NCBI GenBank assembly: GCA_947567075.1
Contig: CANOLZ010000011.1
Span: forward strand, 1 to 34,446
Length of the DNA stretch: 34,446 nt
Source of the DNA: an uncultured bacterium
GTDB lineage: Bacteria > Bacillota > Clostridia > Lachnospirales > Lachnospiraceae
Direction of reading: 5' to 3'
Made by a program: the position numbers and the translations under genes. Numbering within the stretch: the stretch's first letter is position 1; each line of letters starts with the position of its first letter. Of the stretch, positions 26,347-33,615 are shown one piece after another. A model generated the notes under the pieces. The model did no database searches, had not been told where the DNA came from, and worked only from the letters and a program-made list of their open reading frames with translations.

Positions 26347-27344
26347 AGCTTTGCCTCTACCTGCTCTTCTATTTCCCTTTTCCTTTTTATGACCACACTA
26401 TCATACATCATCATTAGCACATCCTCTTCATAATTTCCAAACAGGGGCTCATTTTCTATTCCATTCATATTGTTCTCAATTAATTTTATAAAATTTACTC
26501 CACATCCATAAGCATGGAGATAAGCTCCCCCAAACCTAGGATTGATTTCTGACAAATAATATTCCCCGTCTCGATAGAAGAAATCCATATCAATAGGACC
26601 ATTAAAATCAAAAAATGATACAATATGCTCAATAGTCTGAAACAATTTATTGTCTTTAAAAGACAATGTTTTATTTGCCCCTCCAATTTTTGTCTCTAAT
26701 TTCTTTTTCGTAAAAATGCTTACGGCCCTGTGACTTATCGTATCCACATACACATCAGCGTCCAAATCTTCTCCTATCATATATTCCTGAATAATTAAAG
26801 ATTGGTCATGACGGCAGGCAATCTTTAATTCTTCTAGGCATTGTATTACCCTTGCTCCTACGCTGCCGCTTCCCATCCTTGGTTTTACAAAAACAGGAAA
26901 CTGAATTTCCCCCTTTTCCAAGGCTATCTGAAATTCTCCCATTCTTCCATAAGTTTTCGCTGTTAAAATTCCATGTTTGTTTAAAAACTGATACATAAGA
27001 TATTTATCAAAGCAAAGAGCCGCTGACGTCTCATAAGGAGCCAATACTTCCACTCCTATTGCCTGAAACTTTTCTCTGTGTCTTGCCAGCACTGCAATTT
27101 CTGGATCAATGAGGGTGGTCACTGCACCAATTTCCTCTGCCCTGCATATTTCCAAAATAATAGGCACATAATTTTCCTCATTGATCTTCGGTACAATGTA
27201 TTGGCGATCTGCAAAATAAAGACCTGGCGCTGTGCTGTTATTATCTGTTGCCACAATTTTTGAGTTTACATCCAAAGACGCCCTAAAATCTTTTACTAAA
27301 TCCCCACGTCTGCCTACGCTGCAAAATAAAATATTTTTTCCCAT
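26328..27344 (-). CDS. ATP-grasp ligase, second of a pair in the operon
   Basis: About 338 residues. The N-terminal pre-ATP-grasp domain (1-105) starts KNILFCSVGRRGDLV and has APGLYFADR (39-47) and TLIDPEIAVLA. The ATP-grasp domain has FVKPRMGSGSVGARV (152-166, nucleotide-binding Lys154), IIQEYMIGEDL (184-194) and the metal-binding end [13 protein letters not shown]. Such enzymes form amide or peptide-like bonds through an acyl phosphate. It resembles the other ATP-grasp gene 1.5 kb upstream (shared GRR, AP-LY-ADR, ID-E and EINPRFGG), so the two are paralogues. The substrate is unknown; the context suggests acylation of an amino sugar or an amino-acid-like decoration. ATG 27344 has GGAG seven bases upstream; the frame opens earlier at 27377. 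It starts four bases after the LicD stop. Confidence 0.82.
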   Translation of the reverse strand: MGKNILFCSVGRRGDLVKDFRASLDVNSKIVATDNNSTAPGLYFADRQYIVPKINEENYVPIILEICRAEEIGAVTTLIDPEIAVLARHREKFQAIGVEVLAPYETSAALCFDKYLMYQFLNKHGILTAKTYGRMGEFQIALEKGEIQFPVFVKPRMGSGSVGARVIQCLEELKIACRHDQSLIIQEYMIGEDLDADVYVDTISHRAVSIFTKKKLETKIGGANKTLSFKDNKLFQTIEHIVSFFDFNGPIDMDFFYRDGEYYLSEINPRFGGAYLHAYGCGVNFIKLIENNMNGIENEPLFGNYEEDVLMMMYDSVVIKRKREIEEQVEAKLWTYCI

Positions 27345-27348
27345 TATT

Positions 27349-28116
27349 TCACTCCATTGCATGTCCCTTTTCCACAAAATAATTCTCTCTCTTTGGAGTC
27401 ATATAGTCTTCTCCATATATCATCTTTAAATATTCTTCCCTATGGACAGGGGCAAGCAATGTCCCATCCTCAAAGGGAATTCTCTCCAAGTCTTTAAAAA
27501 GGCTTTCTGGAAACTCCAGAGAAAGAAACTGGTAGAAATCATTGCTAAAAAAAGCCAGTCCTGACTGCTCCTTCCTTCCATAAGCGCTTAAACTCCTATA
27601 TAACTTTAATTTAAAAGACGTTGTTATTAGTCTTCCCATTGAGGAAGATAAAAATACCAGTATTTTCCCCTTTAAATCATAAGCGCTATAGTCTACCTTT
27701 TTCTTCATCATCCCTTGAAGAAGTTTCATGAAAAACCTCTTTCCCCTTCTTTTCCACCTTGCTTTCGGTAGGGGATCTATAAAAAAAATATCAACGTGAA
27801 TTTCCTCCCTGCCTAAAAGACATACTTTAGGGACTCTGTCTGTCCATTTTAAAAAATACCCTTTTTTCTCCAACTCTCCTTTAGCGCATTTTAGAAATTT
27901 CTCATACACCTCTCCATACATAGTAATATCCCCATCCTCATCCCATGGAATGAAACCTTTTTCCCTCACTGCCCCAAGGAGGGTTCCCCCTTGAATAAAA
28001 TAGGGAATGTTATTTTTTGTACAAAGAGCGTCAATCCACTTTAGTATTTCTAAAATATGTCCTTGTATTTCTCTTATCCCTTCGTCTCTCTCCATTTTAC
28101 CTGATACCTTTGTCAT
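27349..28116 (-). CDS. LicD-family phosphotransferase
   Basis: A 255-residue LicD-type nucleotidyltransferase-fold protein. The key motif is FIQGGTLLGAVREKGFIPWD followed by EDGDI (about residues 40-64); Asp59, Asp61 and Asp63 form the metal-binding cluster (D-x-D-x-D). A second motif, HVDIFFIDPLP, lies near residues 106-116. LicD proteins move a phospho-group (phosphocholine, or phospho-alditol in relatives such as fukutin) from a CDP donor to a sugar hydroxyl. No choline kinase or CTP transferase is in the window, so choline need not be the group. The start ATG overlaps the HAD stop as ATGA; ATG 28095 is an alternative. Sitting between ATP-grasp and HAD genes, it probably acts in the same decoration pathway. 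Confidence 0.85.
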   Translation of the reverse strand: MTKVSGKMERDEGIREIQGHILEILKWIDALCTKNNIPYFIQGGTLLGAVREKGFIPWDEDGDITMYGEVYEKFLKCAKGELEKKGYFLKWTDRVPKVCLLGREEIHVDIFFIDPLPKARWKRRGKRFFMKLLQGMMKKKVDYSAYDLKGKILVFLSSSMGRLITTSFKLKLYRSLSAYGRKEQSGLAFFSNDFYQFLSLEFPESLFKDLERIPFEDGTLLAPVHREEYLKMIYGEDYMTPKRENYFVEKGHAME

Positions 28117-28817
28117 TCCATTTGGCTAAGAAGTTCCGGGAGTTTATCCAGACTTGGAATTGTATACATTTCTTTTACCCCTTCTAAATAAGGGCTGTTT
28201 TTATAAACTCCCTCTTCTCTCTCTACTCTGACTGTAGAAATAGGGTATATTTTCTGTATATAGAAATCTTTTTCTGGATTATCCCCTACATAAACCATTT
28301 CCCGATAATCCACTCCCAAATCTCTTGCCATTAATTGAAATGATTTTCCATTAGGTTTCCAATAATCCCTCCCTAACTCATCTGTAACAATGATTTTATC
28401 AAAATCTTGAAAAACGTCTAAAGCCTCTAACTTTTTTTTCTGGGTTATAGCAGGACCGTCTGTGATGATGCCCAATTTCATATTTTTCTTCCTAAGCTGT
28501 AAAAGCGCATCCTTTACATCTTTATAATAAAAAATATGTGGCTCATGGCCTCGGTACTCTTCCACAAGAGCCTGTACATCCATGAGTTCAAATTTTAAGT
28601 GGTAAGACTCAAAGAAACGGTTAAATACCCTTTTGTTATTTTCCCGAAACAAAAGCATAAGCCTTGTAAAAATTTCCTCCTTTGTTAAAACCGCCTCTCC
28701 CCTTACAGAGATAATCAGTTCTTCCAATACGCTGGCCACATGGCGAAATCCGCTTTCCACATATTGTATTTCTGGAGTCAATGTATCGTCTAAATCAAAG
28801 ATTACTGCTTTTATCAT
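28113..28817 (-). CDS. HAD-superfamily phosphatase
   Basis: A 234-residue haloacid-dehalogenase hydrolase with all four motifs: DLDDT (Asp8 nucleophile and Asp10), the Thr of LGIITDGP (about 127), the Lys of YWKPNGKSF, and VGDNPEKDF. A helical cap lies between motif 1 and motif 2, as in YjjG-type phosphatases. It would remove a phosphate from a small metabolite, or control a nucleotide pool; the substrate is unknown. Start ATG 28817 has GGAG seven bases upstream, whereas the frame's first ATG (28838) has none. It overlaps the first ATP-grasp gene by 23 bases and shares ATGA with LicD. This tight coupling suggests its product or substrate belongs to the ATP-grasp/LicD pathway. Confidence 0.85.
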   Translation of the reverse strand: MIKAVIFDLDDTLTPEIQYVESGFRHVASVLEELIISVRGEAVLTKEEIFTRLMLLFRENNKRVFNRFFESYHLKFELMDVQALVEEYRGHEPHIFYYKDVKDALLQLRKKNMKLGIITDGPAITQKKKLEALDVFQDFDKIIVTDELGRDYWKPNGKSFQLMARDLGVDYREMVYVGDNPEKDFYIQKIYPISTVRVEREEGVYKNSPYLEGVKEMYTIPSLDKLPELLSQME

Positions 28818-29793
28818 GTTCCAACTCCATTCTCTCATTTAGCATAATACAGCTGTCAAATCGTAAAAAAGTTACCTTGTCTCTGTAATTCTCATTGTAC
28901 TCCAGACATTCTCCTAGAAGAAGGCGGTATAAATTTTCACAGGAATCTGCGCCAGCCATAATAGACATAGGAGCCCCTCCTCCAAATCTTGGATTGATCT
29001 CAATATAGGCAATACCTTTTTCTGTCTTCTTGCACTGGACAGTAATATGGCCTATTGGCTTTAATACATTCATAAGACGGATAACATCTTCCATAATTTC
29101 TCTATCTTTTATAATTTCTCCCTTGGAGATTTCCCCGCTTCTTGTAGCTATACGGATTCTAGGCACAACCGTAATAATCTTTCCATGAAAGTCTAAGAAA
29201 ACATCTACAGTGTATTCTTCTCCATCTAAATATTCTTGTACAATGGGATTTTTAATGAGCTTTAAATAAGTTTTTAGCTCTTTTTTATTGTTTACTTTAA
29301 AAGCATTAATACTGGAGCTTCCATCGACAGGTTTTAGAAATAAAGGATAGGGAATGTCCTTCTCCCTCAATTCCTGTTCTGAGTACATTTTTGGCATGAG
29401 AAATCCATATTCTTCCATAAATTGTTGGGTTTGTTTTTTATTTCTGCAAATACGTATTACATCTATATCCGAGATCAACACTTTAGCCCCTGTAAGCTCC
29501 TCAATCCTTTTGGCATTTTTTGCCACCATTAAAAGCTCTGTGTCAATGGTAGGCACAAGAAGAGAAACCTCTTCCTTTTTACAAATGTCAATAATAGCAT
29601 CAATATAATCCCCAGACTTGATTCTAGGCAGCATAATTCCCCTGTCTGCATAATAAAGGGCTGGAGCCAGACCAGAACAGTCTACTCCAATAACATTGCC
29701 CTGTAATTTCATCCTTGCAGCCGCAGCCTTAAAGCACTGAATCAGTTCTACCCTGCGGCCTGCACTTAATATCAGTATATGAATTGGTTTCAT
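28795..29793 (-). CDS. ATP-grasp ligase, first of a pair in the operon
   Basis: About 332 residues, same layout as the other ATP-grasp gene: N-terminal domain starting [15 protein letters not shown] with [10 protein letters not shown] (43-52) and [10 protein letters not shown], then the ATP-grasp domain with [12 protein letters not shown] (150-161, Lys154), [15 protein letters not shown] (184-198) and [13 protein letters not shown] (263-275). It resembles PylC and the carbamoyl-phosphate-synthase fold that couples a carboxylate to an amine using ATP. It sits directly after the dehydratase, aminotransferase and PglC-like genes, where a PglD acetyltransferase would be expected. Acylating the 4-amino group with an amino acid is therefore the leading guess. 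ATG 29793 has GGAGG five bases upstream. The start lies 65 bases inside the upstream gene. Confidence 0.82.
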   Translation of the reverse strand: MKPIHILILSAGRRVELIQCFKAAAARMKLQGNVIGVDCSGLAPALYYADRGIMLPRIKSGDYIDAIIDICKKEEVSLLVPTIDTELLMVAKNAKRIEELTGAKVLISDIDVIRICRNKKQTQQFMEEYGFLMPKMYSEQELREKDIPYPLFLKPVDGSSSINAFKVNNKKELKTYLKLIKNPIVQEYLDGEEYTVDVFLDFHGKIITVVPRIRIATRSGEISKGEIIKDREIMEDVIRLMNVLKPIGHITVQCKKTEKGIAYIEINPRFGGGAPMSIMAGADSCENLYRLLLGECLEYNENYRDKVTFLRFDSCIMLNERMELEHDKSSNL

Positions 29794-30415
29794 TGCTACC
29801 TCCGTCTTCCTTTGTCCCAGTAAAATACTCCATGGTCGCCCCAGCCTCAGGTCCAATCCCCTCTCTCTTAATGACGTTGATCACAGTTTTCCACAATATT
29901 TTTACATCTAAAAGAAAGGTTATATTTTCTGTATACTGAACATCATACTCAAACTTCTCTTCCCAGGAAATGCCATTTCTCCCGTTGACCTGGGCTAGGC
30001 CAGTCAGTCCTGGGCGCACATCGTGACGATGTTTTTGTCTCTCATTGTATAATGGCAGGTATTGCACTAAGAGAGGTCTTGGTCCTACAAGGGACATATC
30101 CCCTTTAAGAATAGAAAAAAGTTCTGGCAATTCGTCCAGACTTGTGGAACGAAGAGCTTTCCCAAAAGAGTTGAGCCTCACCTCATCAGGGAGCAATTCT
30201 CCCTTTTCATCCCTCTCGTCAGTCATGGAGCGAAACTTATACATAGGGAAGATTTTCCCATCCTTTCCCGGCCTGTCCTGGTGGAACAAAACAGGGCTGC
30301 CCAGCTTCCAGCGGACAAGAAGGGCAATTACCCCATAAATAGGAAGAAGGAGAATAACTGCTGGCAAGGTGAGAACAAGATCTAAGATTCTCTTTCCATA
30401 TTTTTCATAAAACAA
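29729..30415 (-). CDS. PglC/WcfS-type monotopic priming sugar-phosphate transferase
   Basis: About 228 residues, the small (single re-entrant helix) class of phosphoglycosyl transferase. The membrane hairpin is [20 protein letters not shown], followed by [20 protein letters not shown], the catalytic Asp-Glu in [21 protein letters not shown], and [20 protein letters not shown]. It places a UDP-linked amino sugar-1-phosphate on undecaprenyl phosphate; PglC and WcfS use UDP-4-amino(acyl)-trideoxy sugars. Placement after the PglF-like and aminotransferase genes matches that substrate class. The TTG at 30415 has GGGAG eight bases upstream; the in-frame GTG at 30424 overlaps that site. The last 30 or so residues are a hydrophilic tail overlapping the ATP-grasp start and beyond usual family length. 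Confidence 0.92.
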   Translation of the reverse strand: MFYEKYGKRILDLVLTLPAVILLLPIYGVIALLVRWKLGSPVLFHQDRPGKDGKIFPMYKFRSMTDERDEKGELLPDEVRLNSFGKALRSTSLDELPELFSILKGDMSLVGPRPLLVQYLPLYNERQKHRHDVRPGLTGLAQVNGRNGISWEEKFEYDVQYTENITFLLDVKILWKTVINVIKREGIGPEAGATMEYFTGTKEDGGSNETNSYTDIKCRPQGRTDSVL

Positions 30416-30433
30416 TGGCTTCACTCCCTTTTT

Positions 30434-31561
30434 CTATGAAAAAAATCCTTGAATGACTCCTATAATTTCCTCCATGTCTTCCTCTGTATTTTTAATATCA
30501 GAAGGAAGACATAAGCCTCGGCAAAAAATATCCCCTCCTACAGATTCCTTATCTGTTACTTTTATGAAATCCTTATCCCTATACACTGGCTGAAGATGCA
30601 TAGGTTTCCAAATAGGCCTGGATTCTATATTTTTTTCTTCTAAAGCAAGCATAATGTCCATGGGCTTTACGTTACACCCCTCTTTTATAGTCATACAGGA
30701 AAGCCAAAAATTAGGCTTAGATTCTATCAAATAAGGATTCATCTCCATTTCCTGAATAGAAGAAAAAGCTTGTTTATACCTTTCATAGATAGCCTTTTTT
30801 TGCTGGATATGCTCATCTAAGTAGCAAAGCTGCCCTCTTCCAATGCCAGCTACAATATTGGACATACGAAAATTATAGCCTACTTCTTTGTGTTCATAAT
30901 GCCTTTCTGGCTCCCTGGCCTGGGTTGCCAGAAACACTGCTTTTTTTATATACTCCTCTTTGTCTGAGACAAGCATTCCCCCTCCTGAGGAAGTAATGAT
31001 CTTATTTCCATTAAAAGAAAAAATGCCTATGTCCCCAAAGGTTCCTGTCTGCCTTCCCTCATAAACAGCTCCTAAGGACTCTGCTGCATCTTCAATGAGG
31101 GGGGTGTGATGTTCCTGACAAATACTTCGGATTTCCTCTAATTTCGCTGGAGATCCATAGAGATTTACTACAATGACAGCTTTTGCCCCTGGATACTTCT
31201 CAAATGCCTTTCTTAATACGTTAGGATCCATATTCCAACTTTCTTCTTCACTGTCCAAAAATACTGGAACAGCTCCTAAATACATAATAGGATTACATGT
31301 AGCCGCAAAAGTCAAGTCCGAAGTAAAGACAATATCCCCCCTTTGTACTCCAAGAAGCTTAAGGGCAAGAAAAATAGCGTCTGTACCGCTGGACAAAGCC
31401 GCCCCATAGCCTGCTCCCACATAGGATGCCAGCTCTTCTTCAAATTTTGTGACGTTGGCTCCCAGAGGAGCCACCCAGTTTGTGTCAAAGGCTTCCTGTA
31501 TAAAGGCCATCTCTTTATCGTGCATAGTTGGGGATGACAAAAACAACTTTTTTTCCCTCAT
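30434..31561 (-). CDS. PLP-dependent sugar aminotransferase (DegT/DnrJ/EryC1/StrS)
   Basis: A 375-residue aminotransferase acting on a 4-keto sugar nucleotide. Family features: LSSPTMHDKEMAFIQEAF, then WVAPLGANVTKFEEELA, SSGTDAIFLALK (PLP phosphate loop), SDLTFAATCNPIMY, VNLYGSPAK, IEDAAESLG (Asp158 to the PLP ring nitrogen) and IFSFNGNKIITSSGGGML with the Schiff-base Lys187. With the upstream PglF-type dehydratase it would give UDP-2-acetamido-4-amino-2,4,6-trideoxyhexose, the gluco form as with PglE or the galacto form (AATGal) as with WcfR. Stereochemistry cannot be read here. The start overlaps the dehydratase stop as ATGA; AAGGA lies eight bases upstream. Confidence 0.92.
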   Translation of the reverse strand: MREKKLFLSSPTMHDKEMAFIQEAFDTNWVAPLGANVTKFEEELASYVGAGYGAALSSGTDAIFLALKLLGVQRGDIVFTSDLTFAATCNPIMYLGAVPVFLDSEEESWNMDPNVLRKAFEKYPGAKAVIVVNLYGSPAKLEEIRSICQEHHTPLIEDAAESLGAVYEGRQTGTFGDIGIFSFNGNKIITSSGGGMLVSDKEEYIKKAVFLATQAREPERHYEHKEVGYNFRMSNIVAGIGRGQLCYLDEHIQQKKAIYERYKQAFSSIQEMEMNPYLIESKPNFWLSCMTIKEGCNVKPMDIMLALEEKNIESRPIWKPMHLQPVYRDKDFIKVTDKESVGGDIFCRGLCLPSDIKNTEEDMEEIIGVIQGFFS

Positions 31562-33444
31562 TGTATTTTTCCTTCTTCCTTTAGTTTATATGTGGGGACA
31601 ATGACCTTTACCCACTTGCGAATATCGTCTGGTTCCCTTTTAGATATTTCCTTCAATTCCTCTAAACGGACAAAAAATTCTGCCTCCTCAAAATCAATGG
31701 GTTTTCCAATGTGTATCTGCCTATTTTTCGTCTCCTGCATTCCCTCTTCTTCCATTAAAAGCTCCTCATAGAGCTTTTCCCCTGGCCTTAGACCTGTAAA
31801 TTGGATTTCAATGTCCTCTCCAGGAATATAGCCTGACAGACGGATTAAGTTTTTTGCCAAATCTAAAATCCGTACTGGCTCACCCATATCTAATACAAAG
31901 ATTTCTCCTCCTTTGGCATAGGCTCCTGCCTGAAGAACAAGGGAAACTGCCTCTGGTATTGTCATAAAATACCGAATAATTCTCGGATCCGTCACTGTGA
32001 CAGGGCCTCCTTCGGCTATTTGTTTCTTGAACAGGGGAATTACGCTTCCATTGCTCCCTAATACATTTCCAAAGCGCACAGCCACAAACTCTGTCTGGCA
32101 ACGGTCATTATATGCTTGTATAATCATTTCACAAATTCGTTTGCTTGCTCCCATAATATTTGTAGGGTTTACCGCCTTATCCGTAGAAATAAGGACGAAT
32201 TTTTCCGCCTTGTACATAGCCGCTGCCTCTGCAGTCTTCCACGTTCCCAACACATTGTTTTTAATAGCCTCATTAGGGCTGTCCTCCATGAGGGGGACAT
32301 GTTTATGAGCAGCGGCATGGTAAACAATATGGGGACGGTATTTTTCAAAAATAACATTCATACGATTTGTATTTCTCACAGAAGCTATGAGCACTACTAA
32401 GTCTAGCTTTGGCCAGCGCTTTTGCAGCTCCTGCTGAATAGCATAGGCATTGTTTTCATAGATATCCACAATTATCAACCGTTTCGCCCCATATCCTGCT
32501 ATTTGGCGGCAGAGCTCGCTCCCAATGGAGCCGCCCCCTCCTGTTACAAGGACTACCTTTCCTTGTACGTAACCCATAATGGAATCTAAGTCTACAGCAA
32601 TAGGCTCCCTTCCCAAAAGATCTTCCACATCTACTTTACGCAGCTGATTTACATTTACTTCTCCATTGACTAGCTGATAAATGCCTGGGAGTGTTTTTAG
32701 TTCACATTTTGTCTCTTTACAAATGTTCAGTATTTCCCTTATGGACGCCTTAGGGGCAGTGGGCATAGCGATAATAATTTCATCAATATTATATTTTGCT
32801 GCATTTTCTATAATCTCCTCCCGACCTCCCACTACTTTGACTCCATGAATATAATTTCCGATTTTTCCCTTGTTATCGTCAATAACGCAGAGGACACTTT
32901 TTTGTATAAATTTACTTGTGTTCATTTCCCGTATCAGAGAGTTTCCTGCATCTCCTGCACCAATAATCATAACGTTTTTGCTCATTGCTTTGGATGTTCT
33001 CTTTTGAACAAAGGTGCGAAAGCCTCGATACATAAACCGGCTGACCACAACTAGAACAATCAGCGTTCCTCCATAGTAAAAAGGATAGCTTCTTGGCAAG
33101 GGATAGAGTCCATACAGGCGAATGCCTGCATACTGGAGGATAAAGTATTGAACAAAGGTGGACAGTCCGCATGCAAAAAACGTACTGTACATCTCTGTAA
33201 AGCCTGCATAAATCCACAAGCTTTGATACATACGGAAAAGGAAGAAAATAATGATTGTGCAAATCATATTAAAGGGAATATATGTCCATGCTGCATCTAT
33301 ATAGTAAACAGGTATATCTTGATACACAAAGTCGAAACGTACCATGATTCCCATAAGACTGGCCACAAGCACTGCAAATATATCATACATAATGAGTCCA
33401 GTCCTGCGGATAAATAGTTGTTTATTTTCTATGATTTTTCCCAT
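31558..33444 (-). CDS. pglF: PglF-type membrane UDP-GlcNAc 4,6-dehydratase
   Basis: About 628 residues. Four membrane helices lie in the first 125 or so residues (IMYDIFAVLVASLMGIM, IPFNMICTIIIFFLFRMY and two more). A first Rossmann domain follows with VMIIGAGDAGNSLIREM (about 160-176), then the catalytic SDR domain with VVLVTGGGGSIGSELCRQIA (about 295-315), HAAAHKHVPLMEDSP, LISTDKAVNPTNIMGASKR and AVRFGNVLGSNGSVIPLF. The Thr-Asp-Lys plus Met set replaces the usual Tyr, as in PglF/CapD/WbpM. It forms UDP-2-acetamido-4-keto-6-deoxyglucose at the membrane. I start at ATG 33444, which puts helix 1 at the usual distance; AAGGA is about 12 bases upstream. A TTG at 33516 would add 24 basic residues. 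First gene of the operon. Confidence 0.93.
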   Translation of the reverse strand: MGKIIENKQLFIRRTGLIMYDIFAVLVASLMGIMVRFDFVYQDIPVYYIDAAWTYIPFNMICTIIIFFLFRMYQSLWIYAGFTEMYSTFFACGLSTFVQYFILQYAGIRLYGLYPLPRSYPFYYGGTLIVLVVVSRFMYRGFRTFVQKRTSKAMSKNVMIIGAGDAGNSLIREMNTSKFIQKSVLCVIDDNKGKIGNYIHGVKVVGGREEIIENAAKYNIDEIIIAMPTAPKASIREILNICKETKCELKTLPGIYQLVNGEVNVNQLRKVDVEDLLGREPIAVDLDSIMGYVQGKVVLVTGGGGSIGSELCRQIAGYGAKRLIIVDIYENNAYAIQQELQKRWPKLDLVVLIASVRNTNRMNVIFEKYRPHIVYHAAAHKHVPLMEDSPNEAIKNNVLGTWKTAEAAAMYKAEKFVLISTDKAVNPTNIMGASKRICEMIIQAYNDRCQTEFVAVRFGNVLGSNGSVIPLFKKQIAEGGPVTVTDPRIIRYFMTIPEAVSLVLQAGAYAKGGEIFVLDMGEPVRILDLAKNLIRLSGYIPGEDIEIQFTGLRPGEKLYEELLMEEEGMQETKNRQIHIGKPIDFEEAEFFVRLEELKEISKREPDDIRKWVKVIVPTYKLKEEGKIQ

Positions 33445-33574
33445 ATGTGTGCATCTTCCTTTTGTCTTGACTGGCTTTGTTGTTTTGAATATTTTCTTCT
33501 TTATCTTGTCTGGCAAACATCTCTATCATTCATTATCCCTTAGCAAAAGGCTGCTTTTTGGGAACTTTCCTTGT

Positions 33575-33603
33575 ATTATATCAAATCTCCCTTCTAAAAA
33601 CAA
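33575..33603 (-). promoter_or_regulatory. Main promoter of the polysaccharide operon
   Basis: Minus strand TTGTTT (33598-33603), 17 bases, then TATAAT (33575-33580) preceded by TGA, giving a perfect extended -10 (TGnTATAAT). The leader to ATG 33444 is about 125 bases. It lies in the 100-base gap after the partial polymerase gene, so the 22-gene operon can be transcribed on its own. Confidence 0.7.
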
Positions 33604-33615
33604 CTTGGCCTTCTT

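Larger units (their letters stand above)
7971..33603 (-). other. Surface polysaccharide operon of 22 genes
   Basis: All genes between the promoter at 33575-33603 and the stop at 7971 are on the minus strand. Gaps between genes are at most about 60 bases and many junctions overlap: ATGA at the dehydratase/aminotransferase, HAD/LicD and CapE/CapF junctions. No internal terminator hairpin was found. Content covers sugar nucleotide synthesis, two priming transferases, at least nine glycosyltransferases, Wzx and Wzy. No chain-length regulator or tyrosine kinase pair (Wzz/Wze type) is inside the window. Confidence 0.8.

Noticed and set aside
33444..33575. ops/JUMPStart-like element in the operon leader
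   Set aside because: No GGCGGTAG or close variant was found on the minus strand.
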